From assembly GCA_964529415.1 (NCBI GenBank), contig CAZGWD010000006.1, positions 62,001 through 126,000 of the forward strand: DNA of 64,000 bases, written 5' to 3'. The position numbers and the translations under genes are program-made. The first letter of the stretch is position 1, and every line of letters begins with the position of its first letter. The notes beneath the pieces are model-generated. The model did no database searches. It was given only the letters and a program-made list of their open reading frames with translations, and was not told the DNA's origin. Below, in pieces: positions 25,592-33,141 of the stretch. Source of the DNA: CAYMPH01 sp964529415 (GTDB lineage Bacteria; Spirochaetota; UBA4802; UBA5550).

Positions 25592-28306
25592 CTACTCCTT
25601 GATCTTCTGCATTCTGAATAGAATATCTTTAAGAGTGTTCAGCTCTTCGCCGTATTTGCCCCAGTTGCCTTCTTTAAGATTCTGTTCAGCTCTGAGGTAA
25701 TGATTATATGCTCTTGAAGCAAGGTCTTTCATTCTCGTTCCTGCGGCATCGTCTTTTCTTGAAGAGTCCATAAACTTTCCGCCTGAGAAAATTTTCTCAA
25801 GAGCTGCAGGAAGATTTTCATCCATAACGACCTTATCCGCAAATGACACTATAACTCTTTTAAGCTCAGGCATTTCGCTTGACTCGGCTTTCAGGTATAA
25901 CGGTTCAATGAACAGAATTGAATCTTCTATCGGAATTGCCATCATATTGCCTCTGATTACGCCTGAACCTTTCTGATTCCATAATGTGAGCTGTTTTGAA
26001 ATTTCAGGGTCCTGGTCAATACGCGCTTCAATCTGCTGAGGCCCGTAACTCAGTTTGTCTTTAGGCAGATTGTATAGAAGAAGTTCGCCGTAGTTCGGGA
26101 AATCGCATCTTGCAGCGAGGAAAGAAACCATGTTGTTCTTTTTATATGGCGTAAATGGCATTATGTGTATGAACTCGCTGAATTTTACATTTGGAAGTTT
26201 TGTAACAAGATAGTAGCTTTCGATCTGAACTTCACTTTTGTCATATGTCTGACGCGGAATATGCCATGCGTCTTCATTGTTGTAAAAAATATTCGTGTTG
26301 GTCATGTGATAACGAAGAAGCATATTTGACTGTACCATGAAAATATTTTCCGGATAACGTACATGCGATTTTAAATCTGCAGGCATTTCAGATATACTTT
26401 TAAAAATGCCCTGGAATATATTGGTGTATGTTTTTAAAAGCGGATCTTTTTCATCTGAAATGTAATAAGTCATTTTTCCGTTGTATGCATCTATTACGAT
26501 TTTAACGGAGTTCCGAATGTAGTTTATTGATTTGCCGTTCATGTCAATCGGTGTAGAGTAGGGGAACTGATCCGTTGTGGTGTATGCGTCAATGATCCAG
26601 TAAAGTTTTTTGTCCGATATTACAAGATACGGGTCGTTGTCTATTGTTAAAAACGGCGTCAATTTTTTTACCATAGCGGAAATATTCCGGTTGTACAGCA
26701 TTTTACTTTTTGAATCAATTGCTCCGGAAATGAGAATGTTTATATCTGCAAAAGCAGCTGCGAACATGATTCTTTTTAAAAATGAATCGAGAACCACACC
26801 GCCTGTACCTGAGTAATTTGTATATTTGTTGTCATCACCTGAAGGGTAGTCAAATTCGCCCGGGCTGATCGATGTGTTTGTAAGAACATAATTGTCCTTG
26901 TGCTCTCCGAAATAAATTTCAGGCCTTTCAATTTTAACTTCAATATCTGATTTCGGCGGAATGTCGTATATTGCCATTTCAGGAAGTCCCTCTGGCGTGA
27001 TCTTGTCAACCCTGCTCATAACTACGCCGTAACCGTGGGTGTAAATTAAATGCTTGTTCTGCCATGTCTGGCTGTTTTTGCTGAGCTGGTCTATTGAAAG
27101 TTCGCGTGCTGAAAGATTAACTGCAATTTTTCTTCCGTCGATCATGTATCTGTCAACATCAACATCATTAAAGAAATAATACGGCTTCAGTTCCTGGAGC
27201 TGTTTGTATGTCTGCTTGAGAGGTTTCCAGTCCCATAGCCTGATGTTTTCCAGGACCTCTCTGTTTTTAGCAATATCCGCATATGTTAAATTAAGGCTGT
27301 TCGGAAATGCAGTTTCTTTTATTCTTTCTATGTCATAGGCTATTCGGGTAAATTTTATATTGTTGGCAATGAATGGTTTTTCTTTATCCAGCTCGTTTGG
27401 TTCAACGATAAACCGCTGCTGAACTGCAGGGTAGATTGTTCCAAGTAAAAAATATAAAGGAAGAAGCGCTGCGAGAACGAACATCGGCATCTTGAAACTT
27501 TTAATGAACAGATTGATAAACAGAAGCAGGGCTGCAGCAAATGATATTACCATTGCAACATTGTAGGCAAGCAGATTTGCATTTACTGCTGTGTATCCTG
27601 CTCCGTAGAACTTGCCAATTTTTGAAAATAACAATTCGTAAGATGAAAGTTTATATCCGAGCCCGTGAAGAAACACAAGATACCCGAGAAGCGTTGATAT
27701 ATGCGCGCGTGCGAATAATGAAAATTCCAGTTTGCCGTATCCGATCTGGATTCCGCCGTTTATCATGTGAAAGAAAATTGAAAAAACCGCAATTAAACCG
27801 AAAGCAGACATGAACCATCCGTATAAAAACTGATAGAATGGAAGTTCAAATACATAGAAGCTTATATCCATATTAAACAGAGGATCTTTCGGGAATCCCG
27901 CAAATGGAACTGAATTCATGAAGTTTAGATATTCTTTCCAGTAGGAAGAAGCGGCATTTCCCATTATTATAGAAATAATTATTACTACTAATATCAGAAG
28001 AACAGACAGGGCTTTTCTTGGAGTTCCGAATACAGGAAGTTCAAGCCGGTCTAAAATATTGTTTGTGAATATTCTTCCTTTACCGGCAAGAATCCGTATT
28101 AAAATAAAATTCATTCCGAAAAGTGCTGCAAATGCAATGCTGAAAATTATATGCACATTGAATTTTGAAAAAAACAGAACTGTAAATATGTTAACGCCGC
28201 TGTTTGATTTAAACCATTCGTAATCTATATAGAAGCCTGCAGTATAGCGTATTATAACATATAAAATCAGAAAAATTACTAATCCGTATAGGACTTTTTT
28301 ATTCAT
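25592..28306 (-). CDS. UPF0182 family large membrane protein
   Basis: A 904-residue protein of the UPF0182 family (COG1615). Seven or so N-terminal membrane helices lie within residues 1-300 (VLYGLVIFLILYVIIRYTAG, VLLILVVIIISIIMGNAA), followed by a large soluble domain with family landmarks (ERIKETAFPNSLNLTYADIA, WKPLKQTYKQLQELKPYYFF, YTHGYGVVMSRVDKITPEGL, IPIEDSILFIEPLYLKAESS, an acidic end). I chose ATG 28306, preceded by CTGGAGATTCTC; an upstream ATG at 28378 adds 24 residues without similarity. The function is not established for the family. It heads the operon with radical SAM, AraC and GNAT genes; its terminal codons supply the ribosome site for the next gene. Confidence 0.93.
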   Translation of the reverse strand: MNKKVLYGLVIFLILYVIIRYTAGFYIDYEWFKSNSGVNIFTVLFFSKFNVHIIFSIAFAALFGMNFILIRILAGKGRIFTNNILDRLELPVFGTPRKALSVLLILVVIIISIIMGNAASSYWKEYLNFMNSVPFAGFPKDPLFNMDISFYVFELPFYQFLYGWFMSAFGLIAVFSIFFHMINGGIQIGYGKLEFSLFARAHISTLLGYLVFLHGLGYKLSSYELLFSKIGKFYGAGYTAVNANLLAYNVAMVISFAAALLLFINLFIKSFKMPMFVLAALLPLYFLLGTIYPAVQQRFIVEPNELDKEKPFIANNIKFTRIAYDIERIKETAFPNSLNLTYADIAKNREVLENIRLWDWKPLKQTYKQLQELKPYYFFNDVDVDRYMIDGRKIAVNLSARELSIDQLSKNSQTWQNKHLIYTHGYGVVMSRVDKITPEGLPEMAIYDIPPKSDIEVKIERPEIYFGEHKDNYVLTNTSISPGEFDYPSGDDNKYTNYSGTGGVVLDSFLKRIMFAAAFADINILISGAIDSKSKMLYNRNISAMVKKLTPFLTIDNDPYLVISDKKLYWIIDAYTTTDQFPYSTPIDMNGKSINYIRNSVKIVIDAYNGKMTYYISDEKDPLLKTYTNIFQGIFKSISEMPADLKSHVRYPENIFMVQSNMLLRYHMTNTNIFYNNEDAWHIPRQTYDKSEVQIESYYLVTKLPNVKFSEFIHIMPFTPYKKNNMVSFLAARCDFPNYGELLLYNLPKDKLSYGPQQIEARIDQDPEISKQLTLWNQKGSGVIRGNMMAIPIEDSILFIEPLYLKAESSEMPELKRVIVSFADKVVMDENLPAALEKIFSGGKFMDSSRKDDAAGTRMKDLASRAYNHYLRAEQNLKEGNWGKYGEELNTLKDILFRMQKIKE

Positions 28307-28461
28307 GAGAATCTCCAGTTTGTTATTGTTTTTATACGGATTGTAAAATCCGTGGAATTTGCAGATTTCAATAATCACAATTAGTTATATATTTTTAGTC
28401 AAGTAAAAATAAATTTACCTTTTTTAAAAGTTTTTCTGTATAGGAAAACTTTTAATACTGC

Positions 28462-28491
28462 TTGACTTTTTGTTTTGCACTAAAATAATAC
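28462..28491 (+). promoter_or_regulatory. Promoter of the first cysteine-rich peptide gene
   Basis: TTGACT at 28462-28467, 18-base spacer, TAATAC at 28486-28491, with the ATG at 28523. The block CTTGACTTTTTGTTTT recurs almost unchanged before the second copy, which supports its use as a promoter. Confidence 0.65.
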
Positions 28492-28522
28492 AAATTATTA
28501 AACGATAAATTTCGGAGGATTT

Positions 28523-28768
28523 ATGAATAAGAATCTGTTAATCACCGGAACTCTGCTTTTTTCTTCATTTATAATGTTTGCTTTAATCAGTACTTTGAAT
28601 GCAGGGCCAATATGCTATTCATGCGGAACCGTAAGCTCCTGCAAACAGTGCCCTTCAACTTCCGGCAAAGACACAGCAAAAGACAGAAAGATATGCAGGG
28701 AAAGAGGCTGCAAAGTTTCCGGAACTACATCGTGCTCAACTTCTATTAATGTAAAAGTCTGCAGATAA
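28523..28768 (+). CDS. Secreted eight-cysteine peptide, copy 1
   Basis: An 81-residue precursor with a ribosome site CGGAGG seven bases before the ATG. A signal peptide (KNLLITGTLLFSSFIMFALI, cleavage likely after LNA) leaves a ~54-residue mature peptide starting GPICYSC. Eight Cys follow the spacing C-x2-C-x5-C-x2-C-x14-C-x4-C-x7-C-x8-C-R, exactly as in the next gene. The middle is Lys/Arg/Asp-rich (GKDTAKDRKICRERGCKVSG). Eight conserved Cys suggest a disulfide-stabilised exported peptide, or a metal-binding one; no known family is recognised. Length, export and duplication speak for a real product. Role unknown (structural, inhibitory or antimicrobial are guesses). Confidence 0.82.
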   Translation: MNKNLLITGTLLFSSFIMFALISTLNAGPICYSCGTVSSCKQCPSTSGKDTAKDRKICRERGCKVSGTTSCSTSINVKVCR

Positions 28769-28807
28769 TTTAATACAGATAGCTTTTCCTGAATAAAGAA
28801 ATTCTTA

Positions 28808-28837
28808 TTGACTTTTTGTTTTATAAAATAATAATAT
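28808..28837 (+). promoter_or_regulatory. Promoter of the second cysteine-rich peptide gene
   Basis: TTGACT at 28808-28813, 18-base spacer, TAATAT at 28832-28837, upstream of ATG 28872. It parallels the first copy's promoter in sequence and geometry, so both genes can be transcribed independently. Confidence 0.65.
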
Positions 28838-28871
28838 CGATCAAAGATCAAATAAAACTTCGGAGGTATTT

Positions 28872-29117
28872 ATGAAAAAGATTTTATCAGTTGCATGTAC
28901 TCTGGTTTTTAGCATGTTTATGGTTATGGCTTATATTGGAACTACAAATGCAGGTCAATTCTGCTTTCTATGCGGTTCAGGAAGTTCATGTCAGCAGTGT
29001 ACTTCTGTTTCAGGAAAAGACACTTCTAAAGACAGAAAAATCTGCCAGGAAAGAGGCTGCAAGGTTTCCGGAACCGGATCCTGTTCAACTGCTTCAAATG
29101 TAAAAATCTGTAGGTAA
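28872..29117 (+). CDS. Secreted eight-cysteine peptide, copy 2
   Basis: An 81-residue precursor, paralogue of the preceding gene with equal length. A signal peptide (KKILSVACTLVFSMFMVMAY, cleavage after TNA) precedes the mature peptide GQFCFLCGSGSSCQQC and so on. All eight Cys keep the same spacing (x2, x5, x2, x14, x4, x7, x8), and the central segment GKDTSKDRKICQERGCKVSG is nearly unchanged, while the signal peptide has diverged. This indicates selection on the mature part. CGGAGG is the ribosome site. The hairpin-dense spacer 29144-29713 begins 27 bases downstream. Confidence 0.82.
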   Translation: MKKILSVACTLVFSMFMVMAYIGTTNAGQFCFLCGSGSSCQQCTSVSGKDTSKDRKICQERGCKVSGTGSCSTASNVKICR

Positions 29118-29143
29118 ACTCATACTAAATAACAATCATAAGA

Positions 29144-29713
29144 AGAGATGGCTGTCTTGTCAGCCCTCTCTCCTTATGTATCCACTCTCCGTCGCCTGCT
29201 CATCGGCGCAGGGCCTTCAGGTCTTTTTTTGTTGTAAAACTTTTTACTTTCACGAGGTAATGGCAGATTGACATCTGCCTTGCTAAAAACTGTTTAAAAC
29301 AATTGCCATTCCGCCGGGTTTGAAAGCACCGGCTCGGTCGGAATTTTAAAATTGTATAATAAGTCTTTGACTTCTAATAAATAAAAAATATCATTATAAT
29401 TGTTTCTACCTGAATCTATAATATTTAACTTTCATATAAATTTTATCCTTTTGTGAAAATAGAGTAAACCTTCTTCAAATCGGTCGTCAGACCCTTCCTA
29501 TCAAGTGCGTCTGTCTGAATCCCGGTGTAACCGGGATGAGTTACGCGCGCGGGGGTCAAGGGGGTGAAACCCCTTGCGGGTTCTTTGGACACTTTCTTAT
29601 CCGCATAAGAAAGTGTCATTACCCAGATACTGTCAGTATCAATAAAAAAAATTATTTAAAAAACTTATATTAAATTATAAAATGACTTCCAGTATTATTG
29701 CTGGAGGTCATTT
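29144..29713. other. Hairpin-dense gene-free spacer
   Basis: No credible gene lies between 29118 and 29801. The stretch holds a chain of inverted repeats: GGCTG/CAGCC (29150-29165, in a longer imperfect stem from 29144 to 29171), GGCAGAT/ATCTGCC (29262-29279), ATTCCG..CGGAAT with inner CCGG pairs (29308-29344), ATCCCGG/CCGGGAT (29519-29537), CAAGGGG/CCCCTTG (29557-29576), a perfect 13-bp stem GACACTTTCTTAT (29588-29617), GATAC/GTATC (29626-29640) and a near-perfect 13-bp stem (29680-29713). The GC of 29490-29620 is much higher than around it. It may be a structured RNA, a set of nested repeats or the remains of mobile DNA; nothing identifies which. Confidence 0.6.
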
Positions 29714-29801
29714 GAGCTATTAATTTTGTGATATACATTTTAAAAATAAAAAATAACATTGTCAATATGAATATCAATCAAATGAAAATTATGCAGGGTA
29801 A

Positions 29802-30725
29802 ATGCGCGGAATAATCGTCAAGGTAATGGGCCGGTATTGCACTGTGCGCGTTGATGACAGGAATATCACGTCTGTTCTGCGCGGTAAAATACGCCAGGAT
29901 GAAAGCATGAAACGCTTTTCCGAACCTGCAGCTGTGGGGGATGATGTTGAATTAAGCGTTGATTCCAATGACGAGGGATTGATTGAAAAAGTTTATGACC
30001 GCCGCAATGTATTTACCAGAAAAGATAAGGGGCGCAAGAAAGAGGATCTCATTGCCGCGAATATCGGACAGATTGTTATTGTTTTGTCATTCTACAAGCC
30101 GGCTTATAATCTCAGGTTTTCAGACAGAATATGCGTAAGGGCTGTTAAGGAAAATATTCCTGTTCTTCTTGTTGTAAATAAAAGCGATCTTTCCCAGAAA
30201 AGTGAAATCAGTTATATTAAAAAATATTATAAAAATACAGGGCTCGATATTATTTTTACAAGTGCTAAAACCGGTGACGGCATTGATAAGCTTGATAAAA
30301 AGCTCAAGAGGAAAGTCTCTCTGTTTACAGGATCTTCCGGCGCAGGAAAATCATCATTGCTCAACTGCATCTGTCCTGATATTGATTTGAAGATTGCTGA
30401 AATTTCTGAAAGTACAGGCAAGGGAAGGCACACTACAACTAATGTTCAGATGATCCGTTCTGATGATGAAACATGGCTTATCGACACACCTGGAATGCGC
30501 GAGTTCGGCCTCATGGATATTACTCCGGATGAGCTTGCGGATTATTTTCCTGATTTTAAAATACTCTCTAAAAACTGCAGATTCTCCCCATGCACCCACG
30601 ATCATGAGCCGGGCTGCGAAGTAAAAAATAATGTTGACTCCGGAAATATTTTGAATGACAGATATATATCGTATTTGAATATTCTTCAGAATATACGGGA
30701 TTCATATTCAAAAATGTATGATTGA
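29802..30725 (+). CDS. rsgA: Ribosome small-subunit-dependent GTPase A (RsgA)
   Basis: A 307-residue circularly permuted GTPase involved in 30S ribosome maturation. An N-terminal OB fold (GIIVKVMGRYCTVRVDD) is followed by the permuted motif order: G4 VNKSDL, G5 FTSAKTG, then G1 GSSGAGKSSLLN, G2 GRHTTT and G3 DTPGMREFG. The C-terminal zinc site is CRFSPCTHDHEPGC with the Cys-Cys-His-Cys ligands. The length is typical. CAGGGTAA lies just before ATG 29802. It is followed by a spacer holding repeat C1; the next gene is an ABC ATPase of unrelated function. Confidence 0.97.
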   Translation: MRGIIVKVMGRYCTVRVDDRNITSVLRGKIRQDESMKRFSEPAAVGDDVELSVDSNDEGLIEKVYDRRNVFTRKDKGRKKEDLIAANIGQIVIVLSFYKPAYNLRFSDRICVRAVKENIPVLLVVNKSDLSQKSEISYIKKYYKNTGLDIIFTSAKTGDGIDKLDKKLKRKVSLFTGSSGAGKSSLLNCICPDIDLKIAEISESTGKGRHTTTNVQMIRSDDETWLIDTPGMREFGLMDITPDELADYFPDFKILSKNCRFSPCTHDHEPGCEVKNNVDSGNILNDRYISYLNILQNIRDSYSKMYD

Positions 30726-30743
30726 TATAAAGAAAATAAAATA

Positions 30744-30868
30744 AAAGAAAAGGAAATCAGGAAATCAGGAGATATGGGGATATAGGGGGATAAGGAGATT
30801 AAAATATTTATTTTAATTATCCTGGTTGAAAAAAGATAATTAATATAAAAAATCTCCATATCTTACAC
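30744..30868 (+). repeat. Purine/pyrimidine inverted-repeat element, copy C1
   Basis: Starts AAAAGAAAAGGAAATCAGG (with GAAATCAG repeated twice), continues with a purine arm around GGAGATATGGGGATATAGG, and ends with the pyrimidine arm AATCTCCATATCTTACAC. The terminal TCTTACAC and inner GGAGATATGG blocks recur in four other spacers, some inverted. Confidence 0.7.
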
Positions 30869-30898
30869 TTTTTAAAAGGGTAGTATATTCAGGAAGTC

Positions 30899-31657
30899 AT
30901 GATTGAAATAAAAGATTTAAATATTTCCTTTGACGGGAAAAAAGTAATAGATGGCGTGAACCTTTCAGTAACAGAAGGCGACACTCTTGTTATGCTCGGT
31001 AAAAACGGTTCAGGAAAGTCTGTTATTTTAAAAACAATAGCCGGACTTATAAATGAGTATTCCGGCAGTATTTTTATCAATGGGGCTGATATAACCGAGT
31101 TCTTTCATGACAGGGGTACCGGTAAAAAACAGAGTCTTGATGATTTCCGTCTTGCGTATGTTTTTCAAAAAGGCGGCCTGTTCGACTCAATGACAGTTTT
31201 CGACAATGTGGCATTCGGGTTGAGAAGAATGGGCGTAGATGAAGAAAAGGTCGAAGAGCTTGTTTTAAACACTCTTCAGCGGGTTGGTTTGAAAGGAAAC
31301 GAATATAAAGTTCCGGTTGAGCTTTCAGGCGGAATGCAGAAAAGGGTTGGGCTTGCGCGGGCAGTGTGCCTTAATCCAAATATCATTCTTTATGATGATC
31401 CAACAGCAGGGCTTGATCCGATACTTTCAGATTCTATTGCAGATCTGATTCTTGAAATTGAGCAGTCTTACAATACAACATCTATAGTAGTAACACAGGA
31501 TTTAAAAGTTGCACGGAAAATTTCAAGAAACATTGCATTGTTATATGGAGGAAAGATTGTCTACACTGCAAAGGGTGATGATTTTTTCATGGGATCAGAT
31601 TCATACGCAAAACAATTTATAGAGGGCGAAATGGAAGGCCCTATTGATATTTTTTAA
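30899..31657 (+). CDS. ABC transporter ATP-binding protein, MlaF-like
   Basis: A 252-residue ATPase. Walker A is GKNGSGKS, Q-loop FQKGGLFDSMTVFDNVAFGL (the GgLFDSmtv.eNv pattern of MlaF/Ttg2A), signature LSGGMQKR, Walker B IILYDDPTAGLDP and the H-loop replaced by TSIVVTQDLK with Gln at the switch position. MlaF-type ATPases power lipid transport between membranes, but the partner MlaE permease and MlaD are not next to it. The final eight codons (EGPIDIF) are part of a 24-bp sequence repeated after the MNT/HEPN pair at 32384-32407. Without that insert the gene would abut wbpD. Confidence 0.9.
   Translation: MIEIKDLNISFDGKKVIDGVNLSVTEGDTLVMLGKNGSGKSVILKTIAGLINEYSGSIFINGADITEFFHDRGTGKKQSLDDFRLAYVFQKGGLFDSMTVFDNVAFGLRRMGVDEEKVEELVLNTLQRVGLKGNEYKVPVELSGGMQKRVGLARAVCLNPNIILYDDPTAGLDPILSDSIADLILEIEQSYNTTSIVVTQDLKVARKISRNIALLYGGKIVYTAKGDDFFMGSDSYAKQFIEGEMEGPIDIF
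31634..31657 (+). repeat. 24-bp direct repeat, left copy (within the ABC gene's 3' end)
   Basis: Encodes EGPIDIF plus the stop codon. It matches 32384-32407 at 23 of 24 positions (one C to A change at 31641/32391). The two copies bracket the MNT/HEPN genes. Confidence 0.8.
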
Positions 31658-31682
31658 TTTTATATTTTTAATTGGATAAAAG

Positions 31683-32012
31683 ATGATCGAAACTTTAGAT
31701 AAAACATTGCTTAATGAAATTATACTAAAACTAGTTAAAGTATACAATCCTGTGGTTATTTATTTATTTGGTTCCTATGCATGGGGGATACCGGAAAAAA
31801 ACAGCGACATTGATTTTTTTATTATAATTGAAAAATCCTCTTTGAATCATGCTGATAGAATTAGAATTGGTTTGAATGCATTATCTGATTATAACATTGC
31901 CATTGATCTTATAGTATTAACAATGGATGAAATTAATAGCAGAAAAGATCATCCTTCTACTTTAACTCATAAAGTTATTTCAAAAGGTAAAAAAATTTAT
32001 GAAGCCGCATGA
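31683..32012 (+). CDS. Minimal nucleotidyltransferase (MNT), antitoxin of a HEPN/MNT pair
   Basis: A 109-residue protein with the minimal nucleotidyltransferase core: LFGSYAWGIPEKNSDIDFFI, the GSxAxG-x5-SDxD signature with two metal-binding Asp, and a third acidic position around AIDLIVLTMDE. In type VII toxin-antitoxin systems, MNT proteins modify (AMPylate) and silence the HEPN RNase. Its 3' end overlaps the HEPN gene (31999 start versus 32012 stop). The pair is flanked by a 24-bp direct repeat, so it was probably inserted between the ABC gene and wbpD. Base composition is AT-richer than its neighbours. Confidence 0.9.
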   Translation: MIETLDKTLLNEIILKLVKVYNPVVIYLFGSYAWGIPEKNSDIDFFIIIEKSSLNHADRIRIGLNALSDYNIAIDLIVLTMDEINSRKDHPSTLTHKVISKGKKIYEAA

Positions 32013-32376
32013 AGAATGGCTATTCAAAGCTGATCACGATTTGCAGTCTTCAGAATTTTTAATGACTTCAGATAATCCTTTGTATGATATTGCTATTTAT
32101 CACACTCAGCAATGTGCTGAAAAAGCATTGAAAGCATATTTGTCATATAAAGAACAGGAAATTGATAAGATACATAATTTAATAGTTTTAAATAATAATT
32201 GCATAATGCTGGATAATTCTTTTATAGAATTAAAGCAGGATGTTATTTTTTTAAATCCTTATGATACAGCATATAGATATCCTGAAGGTGATTTAATGCC
32301 TCCGAAACACGATGTTCAGAAAGCTATATCATTAGCAGAAAAAATTCTTTTATTTGTTAAAGATAAAGTTATTTAA
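31999..32376 (+). CDS. HEPN-domain protein, toxin of the HEPN/MNT pair
   Basis: A 125-residue all-helical HEPN protein. Opening EEWLFKADHDLQSSEFLM and DIAIYHTQQCAEKALKAYLS are the hallmark of the family (IYHaQQaAEKalKA), with KIHNLIVL after it. The Arg of the RNase motif is likely in TAYRYPEGDLMPPKH; the classical R-x4-6-H spacing is not clear, so ribonuclease activity should be tested. The start codon lies 14 bases inside the MNT gene, so the two are translated together. It is followed by the right copy of the 24-bp direct repeat. Confidence 0.9.
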   Translation: MKPHEEWLFKADHDLQSSEFLMTSDNPLYDIAIYHTQQCAEKALKAYLSYKEQEIDKIHNLIVLNNNCIMLDNSFIELKQDVIFLNPYDTAYRYPEGDLMPPKHDVQKAISLAEKILLFVKDKVI

Positions 32377-32383
32377 ATTTTAA

Positions 32384-32407
32384 GAAGGCCATATTGATAT
32401 TTTTTAA
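32384..32407 (+). repeat. 24-bp direct repeat, right copy
   Basis: Repeats the last 24 bases of the ABC ATPase gene (31634-31657) with one mismatch, including its TAA. It stands directly before the AAGGAATCC ribosome site of wbpD, which suggests it is the original end of the ABC gene, separated by the insertion. Confidence 0.8.
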
Positions 32408-32418
32408 AGGAATCCGCC

Positions 32419-33000
32419 ATGTCTGATTTTTTTGTACATGAAAGCAGTTTTATCGATGATGGAGTGACAATAGGTGCCGGAACAAAAATCTGGCATTTCT
32501 GTCATATTATGACCGGTTCTGTAATTGGAGAAAAATGCAATCTGGGGCAGAATGTCACTGTAGGCCCAAATGCTAAAATAGGAAACAGGTGTAAAATACA
32601 GAATAATGTTTCTGTTTATACAGATGTTGAAATAGAGGATGAGGTTTTCTGCGGACCTTCTATGGTTTTTACCAATGTTATCAATCCCAGGGCTTTTATT
32701 GAAAGAAAGCATGAATACAGAAAAACTCTTTTAAAAAAAGGTTGCACTATAGGCGCAAACGCTACAATTGTCTGCGGCAATACTATTGGCAGATATGCCA
32801 TGATTGCATCAGGTGCTGTAGTCGCGAAGGATGTTCCTGATTACGGACTTTTTGCAGGAGTTCCAGCAAAAAAAATCGGCTGGGTTTGCAAATGCGGATA
32901 TACATTGAAAGATTTTTCACTGGAGCAGGCTAAATGTTCCGCGTGCGGGAATACTTACAAACTGGAAAATGATAATCTTGTTCCGGTAAATGAGGCTTGA
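32419..33000 (+). CDS. wbpD: WbpD-like N-acetyltransferase with C-terminal zinc ribbon
   Basis: A 193-residue left-handed beta-helix acyltransferase. Hexapeptide repeats run through GVTIGAGTKIWHFCHIMTG, GEKCNLGQNVTVGPNAKIGN, GCTIGANATIVCGNTIGRYA and ASGAVVAKDVPDYGLFAGVP. WbpD/WlbB enzymes acetylate the 3-amino group of UDP-GlcNAc3NA to give the 2,3-diacetamido uronic acid. Unusually, a C-terminal ~30-residue segment with CKC and CSAC pairs forms a probable zinc ribbon. With wbpA, wbpB and wbpE downstream it completes a four-step route. AAGGAATCCGCC precedes the ATG. Confidence 0.88.
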   Translation: MSDFFVHESSFIDDGVTIGAGTKIWHFCHIMTGSVIGEKCNLGQNVTVGPNAKIGNRCKIQNNVSVYTDVEIEDEVFCGPSMVFTNVINPRAFIERKHEYRKTLLKKGCTIGANATIVCGNTIGRYAMIASGAVVAKDVPDYGLFAGVPAKKIGWVCKCGYTLKDFSLEQAKCSACGNTYKLENDNLVPVNEA

Positions 33001-33010
33001 AATATAAAAG

Positions 33011-33100
33011 AAAAGAAATTAGGAGATATGGAGATAAGGGGGGATTTTGGGATAAAATATCACCTCATCTCTTACATCTCATTATCTCCTGATCTTACAC
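33011..33100 (+). repeat. Purine/pyrimidine inverted-repeat element, copy C2
   Basis: Begins AAAAGAAATTAGGAGATATG, has a G-run and the pyrimidine arm CATCTCTTACATCTCATTAT, and ends TCCTGATCTTACACAC, the same order and ends as C1. It sits between wbpD and wbpA. Confidence 0.72.
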
Positions 33101-33141
33101 ACTGCAATGCTGAGAATTTAATATTTTAACAGGAGATTCAA

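Noticed and set aside
29118..29801. tRNA or known riboswitch in the hairpin-dense spacer
   Set aside because: No cloverleaf with T-arm GTTCRA-type sequence or any riboswitch core could be made from the stems.
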